This document shows, piece by piece, positions 1 to 7,320 of a DNA stretch of 64,000 bases; position 1 is the first letter of the stretch; each line of letters opens with the position of its first letter. A program made the translations under genes and the position numbers. The stretch spans positions 744,001 to 808,000 of the forward strand of contig CCFG01000017.1 in the NCBI GenBank assembly GCA_000752215.1, given 5' to 3'. The notes beneath the pieces were generated by a model, which saw nothing but the letters and a program-made list of their open reading frames with translations, ran no database searches and was not told the DNA's origin. The stretch comes from a bacterium MS4. Its GTDB lineage: Bacteria; Bacillota; Clostridia; Oscillospirales; Acutalibacteraceae.

Positions 1-308
1 ACCACGCGTACCGCCTTTTCAGGCGTCATTTTTACATAAGTCACTTTTTCCTGCCCGGGCGTCACAACTTCCACGACCGGCTCAAACTGGCAGATTCCGA
101 TACAGCCCGTCTGGGTGACCGTGACGTTGGCAAGGCCGCGCTTAGAGACTTCTTCCACCATAGCGCTCAAAACCGGGCGCGCCCCGGCGGCGATTCCGCA
201 GGTGGCCATACCCACCAGAACGCGGATCGCGTTGTCGTTGTTTTCGCGGAGAATAACCTGACTGCGGGCTCTATCCCTGATCGCCTGAAGTTCCGCTAAA
301 GACTTCAT
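1..308 (-). CDS. Thioredoxin-fold [2Fe-2S] ferredoxin-like protein (C-terminus outside window)
   Basis: The first 102 residues are visible; the gene runs off the left edge. Cys37 (in ATCGIAAGA) and the pair Cys69/Cys73 (GCIGIC followed by EPVVEV) fit the thioredoxin-like [2Fe-2S] ferredoxin family that accompanies NADH-dependent [FeFe]-hydrogenase flavoprotein subunits in Clostridia. A fourth ligand is not obvious in the visible part. An AAGGAGG sits 8 nt before the ATG at 308. The start lies inside the 3-prime end of the HATPase gene (38-bp overlap), so the two are probably translationally coupled. The expected downstream genes, a NuoF-like subunit and the catalytic hydrogenase, would lie outside the window; that is inference. 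Confidence 0.8.
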   Translation of the reverse strand, partial: MKSLAELQAIRDRARSQVILRENNDNAIRVLVGMATCGIAAGARPVLSAMVEEVSKRGLANVTVTQTGCIGICQFEPVVEVVTPGQEKVTYVKMTPEKAVRV

Positions 309-861
309 CTGTTGATTCCTCCTTAATGAATTGGGTTTCTTCACTGAGGCAGTTTTTGATCCACTGTATCACTTCCGGTGAATTCAGCCTGACCTCATTT
401 CCTAACACCGCGCGCAGTTCGCGCGTATCAAGGGTAAATTCGCGGGAATCCATTCTGTGATGAAAGACAAAATCCCTGTCTTCGTTGCAGGTGATCAACA
501 GCAGTACCGTGGAATTGATGTCCCCGAGCGGAATCATATCCACATGGGATGGTACAAACGCCGCGGTGATTGTGGTCCCTACACCCTTTTGGGAAGCGAC
601 GCCGAAGCTTCCGCCCGTCATCTCGGCTTCCATCTTAAAGAGCGGCACTCCCATCCCGATTTTGCGGGTAGTGCGGGTGGTAAAAAACGGGTCCGTCACA
701 CGAGCCGCCTGTTCGGCGGTCATACCGGCACCGTCATCCGAAATCCGGATGGTCAATCTGTCGGCCCTCGATTCTTCACACACGTCGATCTCAATCAGCT
801 TCGCACCTGCGGAAATTGAATTCTGTGCAATATCCATCACATTTAAAGACAATTCACGCAT
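271..861 (-). CDS. HATPase-domain protein of the hydrogenase operon
   Basis: A 196-residue protein with a GHKL/HATPase fold: N-box near residues 8-20 (MDIAQNSISAGA), G1 box SDDGAGM near 41-47, and a GMGVPLFK G2-like box near 69-76. No His-kinase dimerisation domain, receiver domain or membrane segment is seen, so it is not a complete sensor kinase. The roughly 85 C-terminal residues have no motif I recognise. The ATG is 1 nt after the stop of the NuoE-like gene and the 3-prime end overlaps the ferredoxin gene, so it belongs to that operon. HATPase genes of this kind recur beside clostridial NADH-dependent hydrogenases; their biochemical role is not established, and a kinase or regulatory role is inference. 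Confidence 0.75.
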   Translation of the reverse strand: MRELSLNVMDIAQNSISAGAKLIEIDVCEESRADRLTIRISDDGAGMTAEQAARVTDPFFTTRTTRKIGMGVPLFKMEAEMTGGSFGVASQKGVGTTITAAFVPSHVDMIPLGDINSTVLLLITCNEDRDFVFHHRMDSREFTLDTRELRAVLGNEVRLNSPEVIQWIKNCLSEETQFIKEESTDEVFSGTSGDQG

Positions 862-862
862 C

Positions 863-1357
863 TTATTCGTATTTTGCCAGTACCTGTTCCACTTCCTCCG
901 GGGTCATGCGTCCGTAAACATCCCCGTTCACCGTCAGTACCGGAGCCAGGCCGCAGGCACCCACGCAGCGGCAGGCAGTCAGCGAAAATTTACCGTCCGG
1001 AGTGCACTCCTCCGGCTGGATACCCAAAACGGAGGTCAATTTGTCCAGCACCGCCGCCGCCCCCTTGACATAGCAGGCTGTTCCCAGGCAGATCGACACG
1101 TTGTATTTTCCTTTAGGGGTAAGCGAAAACTGGGAATAAAAGGTGGAAACGCCGTATACTTCTTCCAGCGGTACGCCCAGTCCCTCGGCAATGATGCTCT
1201 GCACCTCTGCCGGAAGGTAGCCGTAAACCTCCTGTGCTTCCTGCAGAACAGGCAGTATGGCGCCTCTTTGCTGCTTGTGCCTTTCGATGATTTCGTCGAG
1301 CTTTTCCCGCTGCTCGGCGGTTCCCTGGAAAGGCAAACTGCTGATACGTTTTTGCAT
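863..1357 (-). CDS. NuoE/HydC-like [2Fe-2S] subunit of an NADH-dependent hydrogenase complex
   Basis: A 164-residue member of the 24-kDa complex I subunit family. The thioredoxin-like [2Fe-2S] ligands are visible as Cys90/Cys95 (CLGTAC) and Cys131/Cys135 (CVGAC), and the family signature YGVSTFYSQF is near residue 68. In clostridial bifurcating [FeFe]-hydrogenases this small subunit passes electrons between the NADH-binding flavoprotein and the catalytic subunit in the cytoplasm. It is the first gene of its operon, with a strong AGGAGG before the ATG at 1357. It lies behind an extended -10 promoter and a Rex-like operator, so NADH/NAD+ control is likely. Family is certain; partnership with a hydrogenase rather than a formate dehydrogenase is inferred from the neighbours. 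Confidence 0.87.
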   Translation of the reverse strand: MQKRISSLPFQGTAEQREKLDEIIERHKQQRGAILPVLQEAQEVYGYLPAEVQSIIAEGLGVPLEEVYGVSTFYSQFSLTPKGKYNVSICLGTACYVKGAAAVLDKLTSVLGIQPEECTPDGKFSLTACRCVGACGLAPVLTVNGDVYGRMTPEEVEQVLAKYE

Positions 1358-1437
1358 TCTTGTTCCTCCTTGCGGTTAATCAACGCAGGAAAAATGTCGT
1401 GGCGGCAACAAAAGTTTCCTGCAATCCATTGTTTTTT

Positions 1438-1446
1438 AGTATAGCA
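1438..1446 (-). promoter_or_regulatory. Extended -10 promoter of the hydrogenase-type operon
   Basis: On the minus strand TGC-TATACT forms an extended -10 element, about 80 bp upstream of the NuoE-like start. No good -35 hexamer is present at 16-18 bp. A 17-bp imperfect palindrome (1454-1470, ATGATA arms) occupies that region, which suggests activator or repressor dependence. Confidence 0.55.
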
Positions 1447-1472
1447 TACACCCATGATAAAATCTATCATTT

Positions 1473-1490
1473 TTGTTAAATAAGTCACAA
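1473..1490 (-). promoter_or_regulatory. Rex-like redox operator
   Basis: The plus strand reads TTGTTAAATAAGTCACAA, i.e. TTGTGAC-TTAT-TTAACAA on the transcribed side. This matches the known Rex consensus TTGT(T/G)AA-N4-TT(A/C)ACAA at all but one position. It lies about 30 bp upstream of the -10 element. Rex is an NADH/NAD+-sensing repressor of hydrogenase, fermentation and related operons in Clostridia. The match is seen; the regulation is inferred. Confidence 0.65.
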
Positions 1491-1534
1491 AAAATTATTG
1501 GTAACTATGATAATTTTAAGTTAAAATTGAGCTG

Positions 1535-1571
1535 AAAAACAGCCGGGCACTTTTCGGTGCTTCCGGCTGTT
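1535..1571 (-). terminator. Intrinsic terminator after the PHP gene
   Basis: AACAGCCGG (1538-1546) pairs with CCGGCTGTT (1563-1571), with a nested GCAC/GTGC stem in between. The minus-strand transcript continues as TTTTT. The stem begins at the stop codon of the PHP gene and separates the sensory cluster from the hydrogenase operon. Confidence 0.75.
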
Positions 1572-2310
1572 ATCCTCTGTTCCATTCAGTTTGTATTTCT
1601 CTGTTCAGTGCCGCGATGAGACATTCCGGCGACTTTTCGGGGAGCAGCACCGACGCGGACGGGTCGGGCATATTTTCCAGATAATGGGCATCCGAATTTT
1701 TCAAAAGGATCAAATCTCTCAGCTCGGGGTTTCTGTGAAGAAGGGTCTGCACGTCGCCTTTGGCGCTGATTTCCGCAGCGGTAAAATCCGCTTCCGGCGG
1801 AAGGGAACCGAGGCTGGAAAGGACGCTGTACGCGCTCCTGTCAACATGGGCGGGAAAGGCCGTCCCCCCGAAGCGGCACGCCAGCCTGTGCACATGGTTC
1901 ACGCTGACGGAAGCCGCGTTGAGCAGAAGGGTTTCTTCCTCTCCGATGACCGTATCCTGTTCGTCCATCACGGTCTGACAGCCAAAAATTTCCGGTCTGT
2001 TCCGGATTTTGGGGATTCTCTGTGCCACATACCGGTCAAAATCAAGCGCCGCTTCCACCGTCGGGAACAGGCAGATCACATGCGCCTCCTCCTGTGTGCA
2101 GAGCTCCATCCCCGGCACCACGGGCAGCCCGCGAGCCGCTCCGGCCCTGACCGCCGCGGGCACATTGCGGCAGGAATTGTGGTCCGTCAGCGCGATGATG
2201 TCGTAACCCAGCAGAAGTGCCATGTTCACAAGGTTGTTCGGCGTCATATCGCCGCTGCCGCAGGGCGACAGGCACGAATGGAGATGCAGATCATAAAATA
2301 CCCGTATCAT
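1570..2310 (-). CDS. PHP-domain metal-dependent phosphoesterase
   Basis: A 246-residue protein with the N-terminal PHP signature DLHLHSCLSPCG (residues 7-18), then LTDHN near 41-45, a further conserved acidic site near PGMEL, NHVHR near 135 and KNSDAHYL near 205. These are the His/Asp metal ligands of the PHP superfamily. The usual activity in the family is phosphoester hydrolysis; the substrate here is unknown. It is the last gene of the five-gene cluster and overlaps the preceding DRTGG gene by 4 bp (ATGA). PHP genes next to DRTGG, HATPase and [Fe] hydrogenase-like genes form a recurrent clostridial arrangement, which suggests a role in signalling or metal chemistry; that is inference. Confidence 0.85.
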   Translation of the reverse strand: MIRVFYDLHLHSCLSPCGSGDMTPNNLVNMALLLGYDIIALTDHNSCRNVPAAVRAGAARGLPVVPGMELCTQEEAHVICLFPTVEAALDFDRYVAQRIPKIRNRPEIFGCQTVMDEQDTVIGEEETLLLNAASVSVNHVHRLACRFGGTAFPAHVDRSAYSVLSSLGSLPPEADFTAAEISAKGDVQTLLHRNPELRDLILLKNSDAHYLENMPDPSASVLLPEKSPECLIAALNREIQTEWNRG

Positions 2311-2639
2311 CTGAGAAGCTCTGCAACTTTCAGGCCGAGCTCATAGCTGTTCTGTTCGGACAAAAGCACCGGGAAGTCGAGCTGGCGCGCTTTTTCCAGC
2401 GCCTCCTCGTCAAACGGCGCGGAATCGGTCAGAACGATACAGGCGGCGTCCTTCAGGGAAGCCACCGCCACCGCGTTGATGTTGCCCATGACCGTGAACC
2501 ACGCGGCATTTTCGGGCAGCCGGGACATGACCCAGCTGAGCAGGTCGCCGGTATACCCCCCCGTTACCTCCCGGTCCAGGCTTTCCCGCCCCGCTAAAAC
2601 CTTCAGTGAAAGCTTTTCTGCAAGCTCTTGTACCGTCAT
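2307..2639 (-). CDS. DRTGG-domain protein
   Basis: A 110-residue protein made almost entirely of one DRTGG-type domain: MTVQELAEKLSLKVLAG at the start, then VTGGYTGDLLSWVM near residues 25-38 and GNINAVAVASLKDAACIVLTD near 52-72. DRTGG domains are found with CBS domains in pyrophosphatases and in phosphotransacetylase-type proteins and are thought to bind small ligands, but no reaction is known for stand-alone versions. The start overlaps the end of the hydrogenase-like gene by 4 bp and the stop overlaps the PHP start, so translation is tightly coupled. A second DRTGG gene opens the same operon. Confidence 0.8.
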   Translation of the reverse strand: MTVQELAEKLSLKVLAGRESLDREVTGGYTGDLLSWVMSRLPENAAWFTVMGNINAVAVASLKDAACIVLTDSAPFDEEALEKARQLDFPVLLSEQNSYELGLKVAELLR

Positions 2640-3946
2640 GATTTTTTATCCTCCTCATCGCTCAGCAGCGGGAATGTTCCCATGGACGACAGGGCGTCGG
2701 CGACGTTTTTGATTTCTTTCCTCATAATGAAAATGCACTGGTTCTTCTTCGCAAAGCCGCGGACAATATCCTCCGCCAGCGCGCGGCAGGTCGGCGCGCC
2801 GCAGGAGCCGCAGTCCAGACCGGGCAGCTCCTCGCAGATTTCATCGATTTCCGCCATCATCCTGAGCGCCTCGTTCATATCGTCCGAAAGCTTCAGCACG
2901 GGGGTAAACAGCAGGTTTTTCCGCCACTTCATGCCGCCCGGGATCCGCCCGTCGATATGGTTCTGCGAAACGGGCAGATACCGGCGCAGACGCTGGAGCC
3001 TTGCCTTGGCGACATAGGCGTTTTCCACGCACAGCACGCCGCCGACGCATCCGCCCGAGCAGGCGTTCAGCTCGATAAAGTTCAGCTCGCGGATTTTTTC
3101 GTCCTCCAGCTCCTCCAGCACGCGGATAACGTTTTCGATTCCGTCCGCGGCCAGATATTTGTCGTTGAGCAGCGCGGAGGACTCTCCCCCGCTGGAAGCC
3201 CAGCCGACGCCGATAATTCCCGACCGGGCGAGGGGCTCCACGGTTTTCAGGTTTTCCATCGCGGCGGCCAGCTTCGCGAAGATTTCGCTGATGGCGATCG
3301 CGCCGTCCACCTCGGACTTTTTACAGCTGATCGGCATCCGGATGGCCGTGACCTTGGCCGGACAGGGCGTGATGAAAAAAGTGCCGATCTGGCTGCGGGG
3401 TAGCCCGGTCTTTTTCATCGCCTCGCGTTTCGCGATACGCGCGGCCGTCTCCATGGGCGAGTTGAGCTGGAGCACGTGGGAGCAGAGGTCGGGAAACCGC
3501 ACGCGGATGAGCCTGACCACAGCGGGACAGGCGGAGCTGATGACCGGTTTTTCCAGCTTCCCCTCCTGCATCAGCTTTCTGGTGACCTCGGAAACCAGCT
3601 CGGCGCTGCGCGAAACCTCAAACACCTCGTCGAACCCGATGTCCTTCAACCCGGTCAAAACGATGTCGATGTCGTCCAGATTGTTGAACTGGCCGTAAAG
3701 GGTCGGCGCGGGCAGGGCAATTTTGTATTGGAAATTCTGAATCATGTCGAGGCTGTCCGATTTCGCTTTTTTCGCGTGGTGCGGGCAGACCCGGATGCAC
3801 TCGCCGCAGTCGATGCAGCGTTGCGAAATGATCCTGGCTTTGCCGCCGCGCACGCGGATGGCCTCCGTCGGGCAGCGTTTGATGCAGTTGGTACATCCCA
3901 TGCATTTATCCCTATCCAGCGTAACCGAATGGAAAAACTGGTTCAT
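2636..3946 (-). CDS. [FeFe]-hydrogenase-like iron-sulfur protein, sensory (HydS / group D-like) type
   Basis: A 436-residue protein. The N-terminus has two [4Fe-4S] motifs (Cys15-18-21-25 and Cys44-47-50-54). Next is an [FeFe]-hydrogenase-like domain keeping the four H-cluster Cys: SSACP (Cys140), TPCPAK (Cys195), and NACSGGC (Cys296, Cys300). A C-terminal four-Cys FeS domain (Cys371, 379, 382, 387) follows. The Cys that normally precedes the first ligand (TSCCP in catalytic enzymes) is Ala, as in sensory-type hydrogenases where the proton-relay Cys is lost. The ATG at 3946 has GAGGTGG before it; an in-frame start at 3976 would lie inside the upstream gene and lacks a site. Neighbouring HATPase, DRTGG and PHP genes suggest signalling rather than bulk H2 turnover. 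Family is sure; the sensory role is inference. Confidence 0.8.
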   Translation of the reverse strand: MNQFFHSVTLDRDKCMGCTNCIKRCPTEAIRVRGGKARIISQRCIDCGECIRVCPHHAKKAKSDSLDMIQNFQYKIALPAPTLYGQFNNLDDIDIVLTGLKDIGFDEVFEVSRSAELVSEVTRKLMQEGKLEKPVISSACPAVVRLIRVRFPDLCSHVLQLNSPMETAARIAKREAMKKTGLPRSQIGTFFITPCPAKVTAIRMPISCKKSEVDGAIAISEIFAKLAAAMENLKTVEPLARSGIIGVGWASSGGESSALLNDKYLAADGIENVIRVLEELEDEKIRELNFIELNACSGGCVGGVLCVENAYVAKARLQRLRRYLPVSQNHIDGRIPGGMKWRKNLLFTPVLKLSDDMNEALRMMAEIDEICEELPGLDCGSCGAPTCRALAEDIVRGFAKKNQCIFIMRKEIKNVADALSSMGTFPLLSDEEDKKS

Positions 3947-3956
3947 GATTCCCACC

Positions 3957-4391
3957 TCACTGTTTCTTCTTCGCAAGCACCGTCATGCGCAGGGTGGTTC
4001 CCTTGCCCACCTTTGTATCAATTTCCATGGTATCGCTGCATTTTTTCATATTGCTCATGCCCATTCCGGCGCCGAAGCCCAGCGCGCGGACCTTGTCGGG
4101 CGCGGTGGAGTAGCCCTCGCGCATGGCAAGGTCAATGTCCCTGATGCCGGGGCCGTGATCGGCAAGGATCATCTCTATTTTTTCCGGGCTGATTTCCACA
4201 TGCGCCTTCCCTCCCCCCGCGTGGATCACCATGTTGATTTCCCCTTCATACATGGCAATGGCGACGCGGCGGATGGCGTCCGGGTCGTACCCGATCTGTT
4301 TCAGCTTATGTTTTACGTCGCTCGACGCTTCGCCCGCGCGGGTGAAATCATCCCCCGGCACAATGTAATCGAAAGAAAGGGTGTTGTTCAA
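3957..4391 (-). CDS. Anti-sigma-type HATPase (RsbW/SpoIIAB-like fold)
   Basis: A 144-residue single-domain HATPase. The N-box is EGEINMVIHA (about residues 49-58), the G1 box DHGPGI (about 79-84) and the G2 box GFGAGMGMSNM (about 104-114), with a final GTTLRMTV strand. The domain matches the serine-kinase/anti-sigma-regulator class rather than a sensor kinase, because there is no phosphoacceptor or dimerisation helix. No cognate sigma factor or STAS antagonist lies beside it; its partners are likely the DRTGG and hydrogenase-like proteins. It overlaps the upstream DRTGG gene by 4 bp, and the next gene starts 10 bp downstream. Function in H2-linked signalling is inferred from context only. Confidence 0.82.
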   Translation of the reverse strand: MNNTLSFDYIVPGDDFTRAGEASSDVKHKLKQIGYDPDAIRRVAIAMYEGEINMVIHAGGGKAHVEISPEKIEMILADHGPGIRDIDLAMREGYSTAPDKVRALGFGAGMGMSNMKKCSDTMEIDTKVGKGTTLRMTVLAKKKQ

Positions 4392-4735
4392 CTTTTACAG
4401 CCCCCACTCAAACCGTTTGCATACAGCAGGCCGCAGGCAGTAAACATCCTGTGCTGTGTTTTGAGCAGGGTGATGTCCTTTTGCCGGGCGAGCTCGACGA
4501 CGTCCGGCGCCGGCTGTTTTCCGCGGACAAAAACCACACAGCGCATATCCATCATCTCGGCGGTGCGGATGGCCTGGGGATTGTTCAGCCCGGTCAAAAG
4601 CACCGACTGGTCCTTGACGAACGCCAGCACGTCGCTCATCATATCGCTTCCGCAGGCCGTTTTTACTTCCGCGTTCAGATCTCCCGCCGTAATAATTTCC
4701 GCGTCAAGAATGGAAACCACATCGTTTACCGTCAT
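4388..4735 (-). CDS. DRTGG-domain protein, first gene of the sensory cluster
   Basis: A 115-residue protein similar in layout to the DRTGG protein at 2307-2639. It starts MTVNDVVSILDAEIITAGD, continues with TACGSDMMSDVLAFVKD near residues 26-42, and ends with Cys residues (GGCKS) that the paralogue lacks. The ATG at 4735 is chosen because AGGAG stands 8 nt upstream; an in-frame GTG at 4744 overlaps that site. It is the promoter-proximal gene of the cluster, with a strong extended -10 promoter 68-95 bp upstream. Ligand and reaction are unknown. Confidence 0.8.
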   Translation of the reverse strand: MTVNDVVSILDAEIITAGDLNAEVKTACGSDMMSDVLAFVKDQSVLLTGLNNPQAIRTAEMMDMRCVVFVRGKQPAPDVVELARQKDITLLKTQHRMFTACGLLYANGLSGGCKS

Positions 4736-4802
4736 TCGAATCACTCCTGAAAATTTATATTATATACAATAATTTCCGTCTCTCCATCTGATTTATAGGT
4801 AT

Positions 4803-4830
4803 ATTATAGCATAAATCATCCGTTTGGCAA
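4803..4830 (-). promoter_or_regulatory. Promoter of the DRTGG-HATPase-HydS-like-DRTGG-PHP operon
   Basis: On the minus strand TTGCCA, a 16-bp spacer and TGC-TATAAT give a near-consensus sigma-A promoter with an extended -10. The start is about 60 nt upstream of the first gene. No Rex-like site is seen here, unlike at the neighbouring hydrogenase operon. Confidence 0.75.
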
Positions 4831-4892
4831 CAAAAGAATCCGCCGCCCGCAAACCCAGTCACAGTGCGGGTTCATTTAATTTCCGCACATCA

Positions 4893-4921
4893 TTGACTTC
4901 AACTAACTAAAGCGATATAAT
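4893..4921 (+). promoter_or_regulatory. serC-serA promoter
   Basis: TTGACT (4893-4898), a 17-bp spacer and TATAAT (4916-4921) form a strong sigma-A promoter about 70 bp before serC. A perfect inverted repeat overlaps the -10 hexamer (see the operator at 4914-4934). Confidence 0.8.
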
Positions 4922-4934
4922 TATTAATTATATC
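4914..4934 (+). promoter_or_regulatory. Perfect palindrome over the serC -10 element, candidate operator
   Basis: GATATAATTA (4914-4923) and TAATTATATC (4925-4934) are exact reverse complements around a single T. The left arm contains the -10 hexamer, so a protein bound here would block the promoter. The regulator is not identifiable from this window. Confidence 0.5.
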
Positions 4935-4994
4935 TCAATATCCCTTTTCAAATGGCAGGACGCCATAAAATTTTAAATGGAGGTTGCGCTTAAA

Positions 4995-6080
4995 ATGAAA
5001 CGTGTCTACAACTTTTCCGCAGGTCCCTCAATGCTGCCTGAACCTGTACTGCGCCGTGCGGCTGCAGAAATGCTGGATTATGAGGGCAGTGGGCAATCCG
5101 TAATGGAAATGTCCCATCGATCTAAAATCTACGAGGGAATTATCGGTTCTGCGGAAAGTTTGCTTCGTGAAGTCATGAACATTCCCGGCAATTACAAAGT
5201 TCTCTTTTTACAGGGCGGTGCTTCCTCCCAATTCGCAATGGTCCCGATGAACCTGATGACAAAAAGCAACAAGGCCGACTTTGTCCTGACCGGCCAGTGG
5301 GCGACAAAAGCGTATCAGGAGGCGGCCCGCTACGGCACGGCCAACGTGATCGCTTCTTCCAAGGATAAAACCTTCAGCTATATCCCCGAACTGAATCCGG
5401 AAACCTTTACTAAGGATGCCGATTATTTTCATATCTGCTTAAACAATACGATTTACGGAACCAAATTCCACCGGCTGCCGGAAACCGGAAACGTTCCCCT
5501 CATTGCGGACATTTCCTCCTGCATCCTGAGCGAGCCGATCGACGTGAGCAAATTCGCGCTGCTTTACGCCGGCGCGCAGAAAAACATGGCCCCGGCGGGC
5601 CTGACCGTGGTGATCATCCGCGAGGACCTGATCGGCCGCGCCATGGACATTACCCCGACCATGTTCAACTACAAAACCCACGCGGACAACGACTCCATGT
5701 TCAATACGCCGCCGTGCTACTGCATCTATATGTGCATGCTGGTGCTCGACTGGATCAAAAACACCGTCGGCGGGCTGGAAGAAATGAAGAAGATCAATGA
5801 GAAAAAAGCGGGAATGCTTTACGATTTTCTGGACAGCTCAAAACTGTTCCGGGGGACTGTTGTCGCGAAGGACCGCTCCCTGATGAATATTCCCTTTATC
5901 ACCGGCAGCGACGAGCTGGACGCAAAATTCGTCAAGGAAGCCGCCGCGCACGACTTTGTCAATATCAAGGGGCACCGCTCCGTCGGCGGAATGCGCGCCT
6001 CGATTTACAACGCAATGCCTGTTGAGGGCGTCGAGAAGCTGGTTCAGTTCATGGGCGAGTTTGAAAAGAACAGCCTGTGA
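4995..6080 (+). CDS. serC: Phosphoserine aminotransferase
   Basis: SerC converts 3-phosphohydroxypyruvate and glutamate to 3-phosphoserine in cytoplasmic serine synthesis. The 361-residue protein opens with the diagnostic VYNFSAGPSMLP and has the PLP Lys196 in YAGAQKNMAPAG; QGGASSQFAMVP near residue 73 and RASIYNA near the C-terminus are also family features. The ATG at 4995 follows TGGAGG at 11 nt; an in-frame ATG at 4977 overlaps that site and would add six non-conserved residues. serA follows 42 bp downstream, so the pair forms an operon. A phosphoserine phosphatase gene is not nearby. Confidence 0.95.
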   Translation: MKRVYNFSAGPSMLPEPVLRRAAAEMLDYEGSGQSVMEMSHRSKIYEGIIGSAESLLREVMNIPGNYKVLFLQGGASSQFAMVPMNLMTKSNKADFVLTGQWATKAYQEAARYGTANVIASSKDKTFSYIPELNPETFTKDADYFHICLNNTIYGTKFHRLPETGNVPLIADISSCILSEPIDVSKFALLYAGAQKNMAPAGLTVVIIREDLIGRAMDITPTMFNYKTHADNDSMFNTPPCYCIYMCMLVLDWIKNTVGGLEEMKKINEKKAGMLYDFLDSSKLFRGTVVAKDRSLMNIPFITGSDELDAKFVKEAAAHDFVNIKGHRSVGGMRASIYNAMPVEGVEKLVQFMGEFEKNSL

Positions 6081-6122
6081 AGCGCTTCAGGCTCTCAAAA
6101 TACGAAATGTAGGTGAACAGAT

Positions 6123-7301
6123 ATGTATCAGATAAAATGCCTGAATAAGATTTCGGAGGTCGGCACCGGCCGCTTTGATGAAAATTACTGCTGCGGTGAA
6201 GCCGTGGAAAACCCGGACGCCATTTTGGTGCGTTCCGCTTCCATGCACGACATGGAGCTTCCGAAGGGCCTGCTCGCCATCGCGAGGGCGGGCGCGGGTG
6301 TCAATAATATCCCGCTGGACAAGTGCAGCGAGCGTGGCATTGTTGTGTTCAACACGCCCGGCGCAAACGCAAACGCGGTCAAAGAGCTTGTTCTGGCCGG
6401 ACTGCTTCTCTCCTCCCGCAGGATCGTTCCCGCCATCGAGTGGGCCAAAACGCTTAAGGGCAAGGGCGACGAAGTAGGAAAGCTGGTTGAAAAAGGAAAG
6501 GGCGCGTTTGTCGGCCCTGAAATCGGCGGAAAAACACTCGGCGTCGTCGGCCTCGGCGCAATCGGTATTCTGGTTGCCAACGCGGCCAGAGGCCTCGGCA
6601 TGGAGGTTTACGGCTACGACCCATACCTTTCCGTGGACGCGGCCTGGGGCCTTTCCCGCTCCATCCGGCACGCCCGCACTCTCGACGAAATTTACAGCTC
6701 CTGCGACTATATCACGGTGCATGTTCCGCTGACGCCGGACACAAAGAACATGATCAACTCGGAATCCATTGCGAAGATGAAGGACGGCGTACGGCTTCTG
6801 AACTTTGCGCGCGGGGATTTGGTACTGTCTTCGGATGTCCTTTCCGCGCTGGAATCCGGTAAAGTTTCGGCCTATGTGACCGACTTCCCGAGCGACGACA
6901 TGCTCGGCGCCGACGGCGTGATCGCCGTTCCCCATCTGGGCGCATCCACTCCGGAATCGGAGGACAACTGCGCGCGTATGGCCGCCGGAGAGCTGATGGA
7001 ATATCTGCAGAACGGCAACATCAAAAATTCTGTGAACATGCCCGCGGTCTCCATGCCGCGCGACTGCTCCTCCTGCTCTATCCGCATCTGCATCCTGCAC
7101 CGCAACATTCCAAACACCATCAGCCGCCTTTCCGGCGCGCTGGCGGAAAGCGGGATCAACATTGAAAACATGCAGAGCAAATCCAAGAAGGATTATGCTT
7201 ATACCATCCTCGACGTAACCGGAGACGTGAAAGAGACGACCGCCGAGCACATCGAGAATTTCCCCGAGATCATCCGGGTAAGGATTCTTCGGGAAGCCTG
7301 A
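6123..7301 (+). CDS. serA: D-3-phosphoglycerate dehydrogenase with C-terminal ACT domain
   Basis: SerA oxidises 3-phosphoglycerate with NAD+ as the first step of serine synthesis. The 392-residue protein has the hydroxyacid dehydrogenase fold: an N-terminal substrate domain, the Rossmann motif GVVGLGAIG near residue 140, the active-site region around FARGDLV near 229, and the catalytic VPHLGASTPES near 263. Residues from about 318 onward form a short ACT domain (NTISRLSGALAESGINIENM), a likely site for serine feedback. It is shorter than the 520-residue long-form enzymes because the intervening domain is missing. It is the second gene after serC and ends before a strong two-way terminator. 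Confidence 0.93.
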   Translation: MYQIKCLNKISEVGTGRFDENYCCGEAVENPDAILVRSASMHDMELPKGLLAIARAGAGVNNIPLDKCSERGIVVFNTPGANANAVKELVLAGLLLSSRRIVPAIEWAKTLKGKGDEVGKLVEKGKGAFVGPEIGGKTLGVVGLGAIGILVANAARGLGMEVYGYDPYLSVDAAWGLSRSIRHARTLDEIYSSCDYITVHVPLTPDTKNMINSESIAKMKDGVRLLNFARGDLVLSSDVLSALESGKVSAYVTDFPSDDMLGADGVIAVPHLGASTPESEDNCARMAAGELMEYLQNGNIKNSVNMPAVSMPRDCSSCSIRICILHRNIPNTISRLSGALAESGINIENMQSKSKKDYAYTILDVTGDVKETTAEHIENFPEIIRVRILREA

Positions 7302-7320
7302 CCGGAGGGAGTTTCACTCA

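Noticed and set aside
4841-4888. Alternative hairpins of CCCGCA / GTGCGGG / CCGCAC between the two divergent promoters
   Set aside because: The segment lies upstream of both promoters, so it should not be transcribed; a riboswitch is unlikely.
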